Shown piece after piece: positions 22,497-30,286 of a stretch of 36,373 nt of DNA. Numbering within the stretch: position 1 is the first letter of the stretch; each line of letters opens with the position of its first letter. The position numbers were made by a program, and so were the translations under genes. Origin of the DNA: a virus; the IMG/VR virus record IMGVR_UViG_3300021425_000092, positions 1 through 36,373 of that record; one strand, written 5' to 3'. The notes below the pieces were generated by a model. The model saw only the letters and a list, made by a program, of their open reading frames with translations, was not told where the DNA came from and made no database searches.

Positions 22497-23225
22497 TTAA
22501 TATCCTCTTGATGGGTCATACATGTAACTAGGTTTCTTCTTCTTCATTCTCTGTTGAGATTTCTTCTTTATTTCATCTCTTGCTTTTTGTTTGTGAGCGG
22601 CATTAGCTTTTTGTTGATGCTTTTTCTTTACTTTTTCAAGTTCCTTTTCTCTGTCTGTCATTTGATGAATAGGTTTTGATTTACCAATCTTACCTTTAAC
22701 TTTATGCTTAGACATTTTAACACCACTTGTGCCAATGTTCTGACCTGGTTTTGTTTTCTTCTTACCGAAACCGAAGAACTCATCAACTGTTTCTTCTGAT
22801 TTAGAACCTGATACCTTTTGTGCTAAGTCTTTATCTGCTTTACCCCAGGTACCTTTACCTTTAGTTACGAATGAATTAACTCTTGCCAATCCCCATTGTT
22901 GTGGATTAGTTCCTGGTCTATGTCCAGTTCTCCATGCGGCAACACCTCTATCGTAAACTTTCTTCAGAACAGCAAGTGGCATTCCACTTTTGTCTGCTTT
23001 CTTCTGAAGTGCGGCATTTGATTCTTCTAAATTTTCTTCTGGTAATTCTTCGACTGCTTCTTTAATATGAACTTCGAACTCTTCGTTATATGGAAATCCT
23101 TTTAGAGGATTATCAAAAACTTGTGAGAAAAACTTTTTAGCATTGTCTTTTTTGTCCTTCTGACTTTTAACAATGTATTTGTCAACTAATTGACCTGGAG
23201 TATCTTTCTTATATTCCTTTTTCAT
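22497..23225 (-). CDS. Late protein with W-x-GHRPG motif
   Basis: A 242-residue basic protein. The start at MKKEYKKDTPGQL is chosen because AGGA lies upstream; an alternative GTG nine codons earlier is possible. Around residues 85-130 it has KKVYDRGVAAWRTGHRPGTNPQQWGLARVNSF, a motif I recall as very widespread in marine phage and plasmid proteins of unknown function. The C-terminus is a poly-Lys/Gln tail with KMSKHKVKGKIGKSK. LEES near residue 70 and IKEA near 58 fit prohead-protease sites. This is a candidate DNA-binding internal protein. Confidence 0.7.
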   Translation of the reverse strand: MKKEYKKDTPGQLVDKYIVKSQKDKKDNAKKFFSQVFDNPLKGFPYNEEFEVHIKEAVEELPEENLEESNAALQKKADKSGMPLAVLKKVYDRGVAAWRTGHRPGTNPQQWGLARVNSFVTKGKGTWGKADKDLAQKVSGSKSEETVDEFFGFGKKKTKPGQNIGTSGVKMSKHKVKGKIGKSKPIHQMTDREKELEKVKKKHQQKANAAHKQKARDEIKKKSQQRMKKKKPSYMYDPSRGY

Positions 23226-23254
23226 CTTATCTGTTCCTATTTCTAGGGGCACTA

Positions 23255-24121
23255 TTAACCCTTTTTAGCATCTGCCTTTGCTTTAGCGGCAGTTGCATCT
23301 TTATAGAATTTTGCTTTTGATTGAAATTCTGCTCTGTATTTTATAACGGCATCTTTTGCTCTTTCTTCTTCTTCATTGCTATTAGCATTTTGTTCGGCGT
23401 CCATTGCTCTGTATATTTTTTGAGCAATTGCCTTTAGAGCATTGTAACCAACTTTCTCTTTGTTATCCATGCCACCGTCTGAACCACCATCTTTGCCAAC
23501 TGCCTTTCTGATTCCAGAACTATCTTGTCCTGCATCAGGTATTCTAACAGTACCGATTGACTCTTCTAAAAAAGAACGGATATCATTTAGAACTTTACCT
23601 TCTTCAATGTCTTTGCCCTGCTTTTTCTTGTAGTCTGCCGCCTGTTCATACTTATCTCTAAGTTTTTCTAATCTGTCTTGGGCGTCCCAAATTTTTTGTT
23701 GCATTTTTCTTGCTTGGTTTCTGTTTGTTGCATTTTGCTTGAATCTTTGTAACTGAGCCACCTTAGCACGTGCTTGGTCGATTTGTCTTTTGATTTGCTC
23801 TTTGTCTTCTTTGATGTCTTTTTTCTTTAAGTCTTTTTCGTATTCTTCTACTTCTTTGACTTCATACTCTTTACCAGCACATGTGAACGTTTTTTCATTG
23901 TTTGCTCTTGCTTTTGCTAGGGCACCTGTAAATTCGTTACCCTCATCTTTCATTGCTTTGCCGATTGCTTTACGTCTTTTGTGAAGGTATTCATCAGAAT
24001 CATCTACATCACCATCGTTATCGATATCTGCATCTGCTTTACCGACAGGGTCTAGTTTCTTCTTCTCTTCTAAACTGTCTACCATTAAAGAACGAATGTC
24101 TTCTAAAAATTCTTTTGTCAT
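23255..24121 (-). CDS. Late protein with EF-hand-like calcium loop
   Basis: A 288-residue charged helical protein. Residues 26-43 hold DADIDNDGDVDDSDEY, an EF-hand/dockerin-type loop with Asp at each metal position, so calcium binding is likely. A Cys-containing segment (TFTCAGKEYEVKE) follows, and then a long coiled coil (about 105-170). DIEEG and FLEES fit prohead-protease sites. The start overlaps the previous stop (ATGA). It is probably virion-associated, and calcium could stabilise it in sea water. Confidence 0.75.
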   Translation of the reverse strand: MTKEFLEDIRSLMVDSLEEKKKLDPVGKADADIDNDGDVDDSDEYLHKRRKAIGKAMKDEGNEFTGALAKARANNEKTFTCAGKEYEVKEVEEYEKDLKKKDIKEDKEQIKRQIDQARAKVAQLQRFKQNATNRNQARKMQQKIWDAQDRLEKLRDKYEQAADYKKKQGKDIEEGKVLNDIRSFLEESIGTVRIPDAGQDSSGIRKAVGKDGGSDGGMDNKEKVGYNALKAIAQKIYRAMDAEQNANSNEEEERAKDAVIKYRAEFQSKAKFYKDATAAKAKADAKKG

Positions 24122-24690
24122 TGTTTGAGTTCCCCTTTTTCGAAGTAGTCAAACATCTTTTGTTTACCTTCTTCATTGAGTTTTAATTGTTTTGCAAGTC
24201 TACCTAACATGTTTCTTTCTGTTAGTTTCTCAACTGTTTTTTCTACTGTTACTTCTTCTTCTACTACTGGAGTTTCTTCGATTTCGACTTCGTCTTTGAG
24301 TGGTTTTACACCAGCATCTTTGAACATTTTCATCAATGCATTGTTTGTAGCAAGTTTGATTTTGTTATCTTTACCTAATGACTTTACGGTCTTTAGAAAT
24401 CCCTGAGGATTTTGTTTCTGCATACCTTGAACAACTTTAACACCAGTCATGTTTAACATCTTTGCGACACCATAACCAGCATCTTTATCGCCTTTGAGAT
24501 TGAATAGTTTATCAATCATATCTCCAGCAGATGCCTCTAGTATTACTTCTTCCTCAAAAGAGTTTAACTCTTGCTCAATTTCTTCATCTAAAATCTCGTC
24601 CGCACTTTTTTCCACACTACCTTCTTTTAAAGTAATGTGATTACGCACTTCTTCGAGTTTTTCTCTCCAGTTTTCTGATTTGTAACTCAT
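24118..24690 (-). CDS. Acidic late protein with protease-like sites
   Basis: A 190-residue protein. The first 55 residues are strongly acidic and helical and hold two strict matches to the prohead-protease consensus: LKE-G (21-24) and ILE-A (50-53). The mature remainder would start near ASAGDMIDKLFNLKGDKDAGYGVAKML, a small helical fold. A proline/valine/glutamate stretch (VEIEETPVVEEEVTVEKTVEKL) forms a flexible acidic linker near residue 135. TATAAATA lies upstream, so it is expressed late. Confidence 0.75.
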   Translation of the reverse strand: MSYKSENWREKLEEVRNHITLKEGSVEKSADEILDEEIEQELNSFEEEVILEASAGDMIDKLFNLKGDKDAGYGVAKMLNMTGVKVVQGMQKQNPQGFLKTVKSLGKDNKIKLATNNALMKMFKDAGVKPLKDEVEIEETPVVEEEVTVEKTVEKLTERNMLGRLAKQLKLNEEGKQKMFDYFEKGELKQ

Positions 24691-24697
24691 AGTCTAT

Positions 24698-24705
24698 TAT
24701 TTATA
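24698..24705 (-). promoter_or_regulatory. Late promoter box TATAAATA
   Basis: The minus-strand TATAAATA, identical to the T4 late consensus, lies 7 nt before the ATG at 24690. It lies inside the end of the upstream cupin-like gene and would give a leader of about 1-2 nt. Confidence 0.7.
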
Positions 24706-24985
24706 TTTCCATTATTCTTACTACCAGGTTGCCATCACCCTTAATCAGTCTATGATACGTGTTTTTAATTATTACCATTTCTTTACCGACTTCTAAAGGT
24801 TCAGGTAAACAATCCTCTTTTTGGAATTGCCACCCATTACCAGTAAGTGTTGTTACTTTTCTTGTCCTACTATCACGGTGCCAGACAAGTTCTTCTTCTA
24901 AAACGTCTTTATCAAACGTTCTTATTATATATTGCTCATCTGTACCATGTTTTGTAAGATGTTGCTCTGTATAAGGTTTAGTCAT
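24701..24985 (-). CDS. Small cupin-like protein
   Basis: 94 residues with a single beta-barrel pattern: EEELVWHRDSRTRKVTTLTGNGWQFQ, then MVIIKNTYHRLIKGDGNLVVRI. The WHxD and YHR(x)I elements resemble a minimal cupin with possible metal-binding histidines, a type common as small phage proteins of unknown role. It overlaps the gene before it by 8 nt (ATGACTAA). It is the shortest-distance neighbour of the late box at 24698-24705, which lies in its 3' end. Confidence 0.65.
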   Translation of the reverse strand: MTKPYTEQHLTKHGTDEQYIIRTFDKDVLEEELVWHRDSRTRKVTTLTGNGWQFQKEDCLPEPLEVGKEMVIIKNTYHRLIKGDGNLVVRIMEI

Positions 24986-25235
24986 CTACTTCGGGGTCGT
25001 AATTATCGGTTTTTTGATTATAACCATAAAAACTACCTTCTTTTTCGCCTGCATCAAACATTTTTAGCACGTAATTCTCTGCTACATCTTCTGCGTAAGA
25101 CTCAGAATGATTGTGTACTTTACGTGTTTCAACAAGAAGTTGGTCTAGATATAAATCAACTTCGAATCCCTCTTGTGCTTTTCTGATGATTGCTCTTCGC
25201 TCATCACCCATATATTCACTAATCACATTACTCAT
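24978..25235 (-). CDS. Hypothetical 85-residue protein
   Basis: Soluble, acidic, mainly helical protein with VETRKVHNHSESYAEDVAENYVLKMF in the middle and a tyrosine/aspartate-rich end. The HNHSE segment could bind metal but no family is recognised. AAGGAG precedes the ATG at good spacing, so the start is well supported. It overlaps the cupin-like gene by 8 nt. Confidence 0.75.
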   Translation of the reverse strand: MSNVISEYMGDERRAIIRKAQEGFEVDLYLDQLLVETRKVHNHSESYAEDVAENYVLKMFDAGEKEGSFYGYNQKTDNYDPEVDD

Positions 25236-25252
25236 TATATACTCCTTTTATA

Positions 25253-25792
25253 TTACCAAAAAAATGAACCCCCACCAGATAGACCAACTTGTTTTGCAAA
25301 TCTTGGGAGTCTGCATGACCAATACGAAGCAGAGGTTTTATCATTTGCTGTATCGCAATTATGTCTTGCAACATATGATGCTCTTGCTTTTGTATCGCCA
25401 AACTTTACTTTCAAACCTGTGGTATCTCCAAAAGTAACTTTCTTAATGTTTTTTGTTGAAGGGTCACGAACATAAACGTAATATTTTTTCGGACCACCTG
25501 CCTTAGGTTTGTCGAGCTCTGGCTCATCTTCTTCTGCTATTTGCATCATTGGTGAATCCAATGGCACAAGTTCGTTTTCATAGACATCATATTCACCAAT
25601 GTCTGTTTCTAGTATCTCTCTGTTAAGTTCAGATAAACGTAATTTACCTTCTAAAAGTCTGCTTCTTGCTTCTTTGAATACTTCGTAGTACATTTGAGAA
25701 CCAACTCTATATGGATTGTCGTATAGTGATACTCCTGATTCTACAATCTCGTCTAATATTGTATCAATTGCTTGTTCTTTAAATGTTTTCAT
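25253..25792 (-). CDS. Late protein with conserved C-terminal ARHxC...SYWSC domain
   Basis: A 179-residue protein. The start at MKTFKEQAIDTIL is chosen over an upstream ATG because the latter lies inside the previous gene. The N-terminus resembles capsid-targeting sequences, with IVE-S (16-19) as a possible prohead-protease site. The C-terminal 80 residues form a conserved domain with KKYYVYVRDP, KVTFGDTTGLKVKFGD, ARASYVARHNCD and SASYWSCRL; I recall this domain in many marine phage proteins, where it is joined to different partners. The two conserved cysteines and the histidine could bind metal. The role is unknown. Confidence 0.75.
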   Translation of the reverse strand: MKTFKEQAIDTILDEIVESGVSLYDNPYRVGSQMYYEVFKEARSRLLEGKLRLSELNREILETDIGEYDVYENELVPLDSPMMQIAEEDEPELDKPKAGGPKKYYVYVRDPSTKNIKKVTFGDTTGLKVKFGDTKARASYVARHNCDTANDKTSASYWSCRLPRFAKQVGLSGGGSFFW

Positions 25793-25793
25793 A

Positions 25794-27143
25794 TTATTTC
25801 GTTTCTTTTGCAAGTAAATCTGCTATTTTAAGTAATGTTGCTTTGTCTTTTTTTGAAATATTTTTGAGTTGTCTGTCTAATGCAATCTTTCTGAGTGATT
25901 TACCATATTCTTTTGTAGACTCTCTCAGTCTTGGTTCTTTTCTATTGTAGTTTTGTGATACGATTGATAGATTCGATTTGTCGTTGTTCATAGGGTTATT
26001 ATCTTTATGATGGACATCTTTACCCTTGATATCTTTAAAATTCTTTAGACTTCTACGTGCTTCATTTCTTTTCTGTCTTCTTTTGACTTGCTCTGGTTTA
26101 GAATGATAATTCTCATACTCTTTTTTATAATCTCTGTCTTCCTCAACGTCTTCTTTTCTATTTTTCTTTATAGACTGCTTTGCGAGTTTCATCATTCTTT
26201 TTTGATGTGCTTGTTGTTTGTCCTTTTCTTTTTGTCTCAATTTATCTGCAAGTCTTTCTTCTATGTCTTCACCCATAACGAGTGTAGATAATTGATTGAT
26301 TATGATTTGTAATGTGCTTGGACTCATTGCAGATAGAGTTGCAAGTTGGTCTTTTGTAAGACCTTTTATTTTAGATAGTTTTTGTTGAACCCTTTTCTTA
26401 TCGAGTTTTGCTTCTGCTAAGTCATCTCCCATTCTTAAGAATAGAGTTCCTTTCTTTTGTTTTTTGTCTGATACAGTCATTCCGACCATTCGTGCCATTT
26501 GATTGATAAGACTTACACCATCAGAAGGTCTCTTAGAATACATAGTCTCCATTTTCTTTTGAATTTCTTTTGCGACTGTTCTAATAATTTGATGAGCAGG
26601 TGCTACGAGTTTGCCTTCTTCTAAATCATCTAAATCAAAATCATTCTCTTCGATAATTTCTTTGTAATCTCTACCTAATACTTTTTTGACATCTCTCTGC
26701 AATTCTTTATATGCTTTGTTATCCATATTACTTGCATCAAAATCATCAATGGTATGATACAATCGATTCATCAAACTAACATATGCAGAATTAGACTTGA
26801 ATTCTTTCTCTTTTTTTGAAAGAAGGTCATATGCTTTTTGTAATGCCTTTTTATCTTTTATGTTTCTTTTATTGAGAATTGCCTTTTCACCAAACATTCG
26901 TTTGAATTTCTTAGTGTGTTGAGATGGTTTAGTCTCTGCACCAGCATCACCTGGTGCTGGTTTGTATGCCGCAGGATTATCATCGTCCATCTTAGCACCT
27001 TTTTTGAAGTGTGCATCTCTGGCTGCTTTTGATTTCTTACTTACACCTGAGAAATATTTTGAAGGTTGAGTTCCCTCACGGTCTTTGATATCTTTATCTT
27101 GTGCGACCTTTTTAGTTTCTAATATTTTCTTTAGTAAGTCCAT
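25794..27143 (-). CDS. Large late protein with HNH-like region
   Basis: A 449-residue protein with several modules. Residues 25-90 carry KKSKAARDAHFKKGAKMDDDNPAAYKPAPGD (in parts), a segment frequent in marine phage structural-type proteins. LEE-G at 174-177 and LAE-A at 242-245 are possible prohead-protease sites. A basic coiled segment covers about 295-370. HHKDNNPMNND at 378-388, with a downstream NLSIVSQNYNRKEPR, resembles an HNH zinc-finger nuclease core (H-H...N...N). A late box lies exactly 5 nt upstream of the ATG. If active, it would be a packaged endonuclease; if not, it is a DNA-binding head protein. Confidence 0.75.
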   Translation of the reverse strand: MDLLKKILETKKVAQDKDIKDREGTQPSKYFSGVSKKSKAARDAHFKKGAKMDDDNPAAYKPAPGDAGAETKPSQHTKKFKRMFGEKAILNKRNIKDKKALQKAYDLLSKKEKEFKSNSAYVSLMNRLYHTIDDFDASNMDNKAYKELQRDVKKVLGRDYKEIIEENDFDLDDLEEGKLVAPAHQIIRTVAKEIQKKMETMYSKRPSDGVSLINQMARMVGMTVSDKKQKKGTLFLRMGDDLAEAKLDKKRVQQKLSKIKGLTKDQLATLSAMSPSTLQIIINQLSTLVMGEDIEERLADKLRQKEKDKQQAHQKRMMKLAKQSIKKNRKEDVEEDRDYKKEYENYHSKPEQVKRRQKRNEARRSLKNFKDIKGKDVHHKDNNPMNNDKSNLSIVSQNYNRKEPRLRESTKEYGKSLRKIALDRQLKNISKKDKATLLKIADLLAKETK

Positions 27144-27148
27144 GATAC

Positions 27149-27156
27149 TATTTATG
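27149..27156 (-). promoter_or_regulatory. Late promoter box CATAAATA
   Basis: The minus-strand CATAAATA, then GTATC, then the ATG at 27143. The TAA stop of the upstream nucleotidyltransferase/kinase gene forms part of the octamer (TCA-TAA-ATA). The 5-nt spacing gives a predicted leaderless late mRNA. Confidence 0.8.
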
Positions 27157-28396
27157 ATTTTTTACTTAGTAACTGTTGCTCTTTCCATTTAGTAGCAAGT
27201 TTGTTGCCAGGAAATGCTGAAGACCATGTAAGTAATTTGCTGTAAAGTTTGTTTGCTTTTTTTACCAATGTATCTAAGTCATCATCATTCATAACTTCTA
27301 CAAAATCTTTTTTAAATATGCTTCTAAATGTTGCTACGTTCTTTTGTGCTTTGTCCCAATCTTTCTTTACAATTTCGGGTGGTAATTTTCTTGGTCTAGA
27401 TTCATTTCTTTTTTGAGCATTGTCTAAACTTGTGTTAACATATACCATTTTACTTTCATATCCAATTGTATCAAGTAATTTTTTGTATTTCTTTATTTTA
27501 CTTGCATCTGATGAGGTGGTGTCAAAAATCATTCCAAGTCTACCCTCAATATAGTTATCCATATTCTTTGCAGTTAGTTTTTTTGCTTTTGCACGAATTG
27601 GGTCTACCTTTGTAAAGTCTGCACCCCTCAAATCAAGTGAAAGACCTGCTTTCTTTAAACCGTTTTCAAATGCCTTATCTGTATTCACAACTTTAAGTCC
27701 TAAGGCATTCAAACCTAATTCTTTAACAACTGTAGATTTACCACTTCCTGGTCCACCTGATAGAAATACTGCTTTGAAAATACCAGGGTCATATACACCT
27801 TCAGTGATTAAATCTTCAATCATGTAATTAGGTAATGTCTCTTCGACTATACCCATGCCCTTTTTGACTGCTTTGAATAGTTTGAGTTTATCTGCATTAC
27901 TACGAGTAGGAACACCTTCTTTGAAATTATCAAAGTCATTCTTTTCTGCATATGCTCTCATCTTAGATGCTGACATTCCTGAAACGTCATCTGAATCTGG
28001 GTCACGTTCTCCTGCAGATACTACATTAATCTCTTTAAAGTCATAAAACCCATGTCTTGCTTTTACACCATTGTATTTTTTGAGTAAATTATCAAACTCT
28101 CTGATTCTATCTGAGCCGACCATCATATTGATTTTTTCGTAACCTTGATTTTGTAATTCGTTTGCGATATCGAATACTGTTCTTGCACTGACATCAGGCA
28201 CACCAACTTTTTTACCAAAGAACTTTCTCAGAAATGATATCTTTTGTTTGTGATTAAGTGGATTCTTTAACTTATCGTTAGAGTGTGATGTGAATAGAAG
28301 TTTATCACCACCCAATTTTGCGAGTTTATTTACAAGTAACTGATGACCTGTTGTTGGTGGATTAAATCTTCCAAATGTAAAACTTACTTCTTTCAT
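27152..28396 (-). CDS. Nucleotidyltransferase / P-loop kinase fusion
   Basis: A 414-residue two-domain protein. Residues 1-185 are a cytidylyltransferase-like nucleotidyltransferase: GRFNPPTTGH (9-18) is the T/HxGH substrate motif and SGMSASKMR (139-147) the ISSTxxR-like motif. Residues 205-380 are a P-loop kinase with GGPGSGKS (214-221) and KRNESRPRKLP (329-339), the RN-x-x-R...P pattern seen in T4 polynucleotide kinase and zeta-toxin-like kinases. The two are joined through LITEG (196-200), a prohead-protease-like site. The order recalls NadR (adenylyltransferase plus ribosylnicotinamide kinase), but the kinase is closer to polynucleotide-kinase types. ATG overlaps the stop of the ligase-like gene (TAATG). 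Confidence 0.82.
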   Translation of the reverse strand: MKEVSFTFGRFNPPTTGHQLLVNKLAKLGGDKLLFTSHSNDKLKNPLNHKQKISFLRKFFGKKVGVPDVSARTVFDIANELQNQGYEKINMMVGSDRIREFDNLLKKYNGVKARHGFYDFKEINVVSAGERDPDSDDVSGMSASKMRAYAEKNDFDNFKEGVPTRSNADKLKLFKAVKKGMGIVEETLPNYMIEDLITEGVYDPGIFKAVFLSGGPGSGKSTVVKELGLNALGLKVVNTDKAFENGLKKAGLSLDLRGADFTKVDPIRAKAKKLTAKNMDNYIEGRLGMIFDTTSSDASKIKKYKKLLDTIGYESKMVYVNTSLDNAQKRNESRPRKLPPEIVKKDWDKAQKNVATFRSIFKKDFVEVMNDDDLDTLVKKANKLYSKLLTWSSAFPGNKLATKWKEQQLLSKKS

Positions 28397-29595
28397 TATT
28401 TGTCCCAATCTTTGGCAACTGTAAAGTTATTTAAACTGAACTCCATTCTGTCTACTAATTTTACTGCTTTGCCTTCTTTATCAATTGCTACATAACCCTC
28501 TGGGTTCACTGTTTTGAATCCTGTATCTGTTTTTTGAAATGTACCAATACTCTTTACTCTGTTTAATGAATCTACAATTATCTTTTTAGATTCTATCAAA
28601 CCTCTCTGAAAAATTGTCAATGCATCGATTGTTGTTTTAAGACTTCTTAATTCTCTGAGTGTTTGAACTTTGATTTCAGTCTTAAGTATCTTATGTTTCT
28701 CTGTCTTTAACTTTGCAATTACTTTCTCGTCAAAGTATTTATCGACATGATTTAGGTAGTCTTTGTACGATGGGTCAAATTTGCCTGACCTAATCTTTGT
28801 GTTCGCATATGTTTTATATGTGGCACCTGGCGCCTTTGACTGTAACATTTTATTAATATCATTAAATGTTTGTAAATTTTTCTTAGTAATCTTTCTAAAC
28901 GTTTTACCCACGACTGACAATGCTTTAGATAATTTAACTGCCTCTTTTGCGGTCATTTTTCCTGTGCCAGAAACATCTTTATAAGATGCATCATCTACCC
29001 ATACCTCTGAACTATTACCTAATGATGATGTATCAACTCCAAACTTTGCTGACATATCTTGTAACGTGCTACCTGAATATGATGTATGAAATACTATGCC
29101 TAGTTTGGCATTCTCTATTTGATTGCCTAGTTGTGAACCTTTGAGTGCGGCATACGTAATTGTGTTGGGGGTAAAGGTAACGTAATCTTCCCCACTAATC
29201 TTCTTGTCTTTTTTATCTGAATCAGTAAACATCAAGTCACCTTGAATGATGCCTGAATAGTTTAACTTGGATAGATATTTGAATGATTCGACAAACTTAT
29301 CTTGTAAGTCTCCAGATAAATCGTCTTTGATTTCTTGTTCTGTTGTGTAAAATTTTGGCTCTTTATTGAATAAAGATTTCTTTGCTATGATAAACTGATT
29401 CGTTTCTGGGTGTTTACCAACAAATAAAGCAGGAGCACCATCCCATTTTACAGTCATGTTAACACTTTTAGATACATTGCCCTTAAGCATATCCCTCAGT
29501 GACCTGAGAAAGTTTATAGATGCACGACCACCATCTATACCATTGTTGATGATTTCGTCTTCTAAATGTTCTAAATGTAGATTTTTAACTGCCAT
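28396..29595 (-). CDS. Ligase-like covalent nucleotidyltransferase candidate
   Basis: A 399-residue protein, normally described only as unknown in related phages as far as I recall. It has, in the right order, the motifs of ATP-dependent ligases and capping enzymes: KWDG (50-53; lysine would carry AMP), IIQGDL (116-121; motif III-like), GIVFH (166-170; IIIa-like), EGYV (366-369; motif IV) and KAVKLVDR (376-383; motif V-like). A roughly 200-residue insert lies between IIIa and IV. The start MAVKNLHLEHLEDEII is supported by a promoter 8 nt upstream and a further late box. It is followed with overlapping codons by the nucleotidyltransferase/kinase gene. The activity is inferred; motif spacing is unusual. 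Confidence 0.6.
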   Translation of the reverse strand: MAVKNLHLEHLEDEIINNGIDGGRASINFLRSLRDMLKGNVSKSVNMTVKWDGAPALFVGKHPETNQFIIAKKSLFNKEPKFYTTEQEIKDDLSGDLQDKFVESFKYLSKLNYSGIIQGDLMFTDSDKKDKKISGEDYVTFTPNTITYAALKGSQLGNQIENAKLGIVFHTSYSGSTLQDMSAKFGVDTSSLGNSSEVWVDDASYKDVSGTGKMTAKEAVKLSKALSVVGKTFRKITKKNLQTFNDINKMLQSKAPGATYKTYANTKIRSGKFDPSYKDYLNHVDKYFDEKVIAKLKTEKHKILKTEIKVQTLRELRSLKTTIDALTIFQRGLIESKKIIVDSLNRVKSIGTFQKTDTGFKTVNPEGYVAIDKEGKAVKLVDRMEFSLNNFTVAKDWDK

Positions 29596-29603
29596 AGTAC
29601 TGT

Positions 29604-29632
29604 ATTATAACATTTCCAAAATGAAATGTAAA
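29604..29632 (-). promoter_or_regulatory. Sigma70-like promoter, near-leaderless
   Basis: On the minus strand TTTACA (29627-29632), 17 nt, TATAAT (29604-29609), then 8 nt to the ATG at 29595. A separate late box lies at 29642-29649, so the gene has two promoters of different classes. Confidence 0.7.
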
Positions 29633-29641
29633 GCTCAGTAC

Positions 29642-29649
29642 TATTTATG
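29642..29649 (-). promoter_or_regulatory. Late promoter box CATAAATA (with leader)
   Basis: The minus-strand CATAAATA followed by GTACT, as in the leaderless sites, but with no ATG at that point. The late transcript of the ligase-like gene would have a leader of about 40 nt and contain the sigma70-like promoter sequence. Confidence 0.6.
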
Positions 29650-29662
29650 ATTTTTAAAAGAC

Positions 29663-30082
29663 TTATTCTGAAGGTTCAGATGATTCGGATTCAGCGGCAA
29701 TCAATGTATCACATTGTGTGATTTCGTTTGTCCACTTTGTAATCATTTCTGCTTTAGTTTTTGCAACACCATCTATTGTAAAATTTTCATTTTCAAAATC
29801 TTGCCATGCTTCATAGAATGCAACATCATGTCCATCTTCTGATTCAGCAGTTACTGAAGAGTGATTGCTTCTCCAATCCGCCCAATATGCTGTAGCACCA
29901 CCAGTTCCTATCCACTGCCAATACTTCCATTCAGAACTTCCATCTGCTTGATACTTAAATGATATGTTTAATTCATCTGAGGTGTCTTCGTAAAATCCTT
30001 TCCAGAATTCAGCAGTATCCTTTCTTTCTTGTAAAGTTAAAGTGTCACCTGTAGGCAAATCTAGATTATTAGTATATGGCAT
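29663..30082 (-). CDS. Hypothetical 139-residue late protein
   Basis: Acidic, tryptophan-rich protein (WKGFYEDT, EWKYWQWIGTGGATAYWADWRSNH), with a helical C-terminus ending in Glu/Ser repeats. The N-terminus MPYTNNLDLPTGDTLTLQERKDTAEFWKGF resembles nothing I can name. CGGAG lies before the ATG and a late box ACTAAATA about 28 nt upstream. Structural protein or tail-fibre accessory are possibilities; there is no direct evidence. Confidence 0.7.
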   Translation of the reverse strand: MPYTNNLDLPTGDTLTLQERKDTAEFWKGFYEDTSDELNISFKYQADGSSEWKYWQWIGTGGATAYWADWRSNHSSVTAESEDGHDVAFYEAWQDFENENFTIDGVAKTKAEMITKWTNEITQCDTLIAAESESSEPSE

Positions 30083-30109
30083 AAAAACTCCGTGATAATT
30101 TTATACTAT

Positions 30110-30117
30110 TATTTAGT
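30110..30117 (-). promoter_or_regulatory. Late promoter box ACTAAATA
   Basis: The minus-strand ACTAAATA, overlapping the stop codon of the 57-residue gene, about 28 nt before the ATG at 30082, with a Shine-Dalgarno between. It has the same sequence as 7995-8002 but gives a normal leader. Confidence 0.5.
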
Positions 30118-30286
30118 TTTTTGACAACGTATGCCCAGAGATTTTTACTTCTATTCTGTGAATTTTTAATTTAAGATTGAGTACGAGTTTTTCATTCTTC
30201 TCTTTTTTGGCAACTCTTAACTCCTTTTTAAGATTGACCTTCTCTGTTAGAAGGTCAATAACTTCGTTCGGTTGTAATGCTTTCAC
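30113..30286 (-). CDS. Small 57-residue helical basic protein (GTG start)
   Basis: The gene begins with GTG, overlapping the last G of the TAG stop of the 3'-phosphatase (TAGTG), and ends within the late box. The product is a single long basic helix (VIDLLTEKVNLKKELRVAKKEKNEKLVLNLKLKIHRIEV), a likely coiled coil. No ATG alternative is available at the N-terminus, and the overlap supports translation. It may bind nucleic acid or serve as an oligomerisation partner. Confidence 0.55.
   Translation of the reverse strand: MKALQPNEVIDLLTEKVNLKKELRVAKKEKNEKLVLNLKLKIHRIEVKISGHTLSKN

Noticed and set aside
27152-28396. Assignment as NadR
   Set aside because: Domain order fits, but the kinase motifs are closer to polynucleotide-kinase/zeta-toxin types, so a NAD role is only one option.
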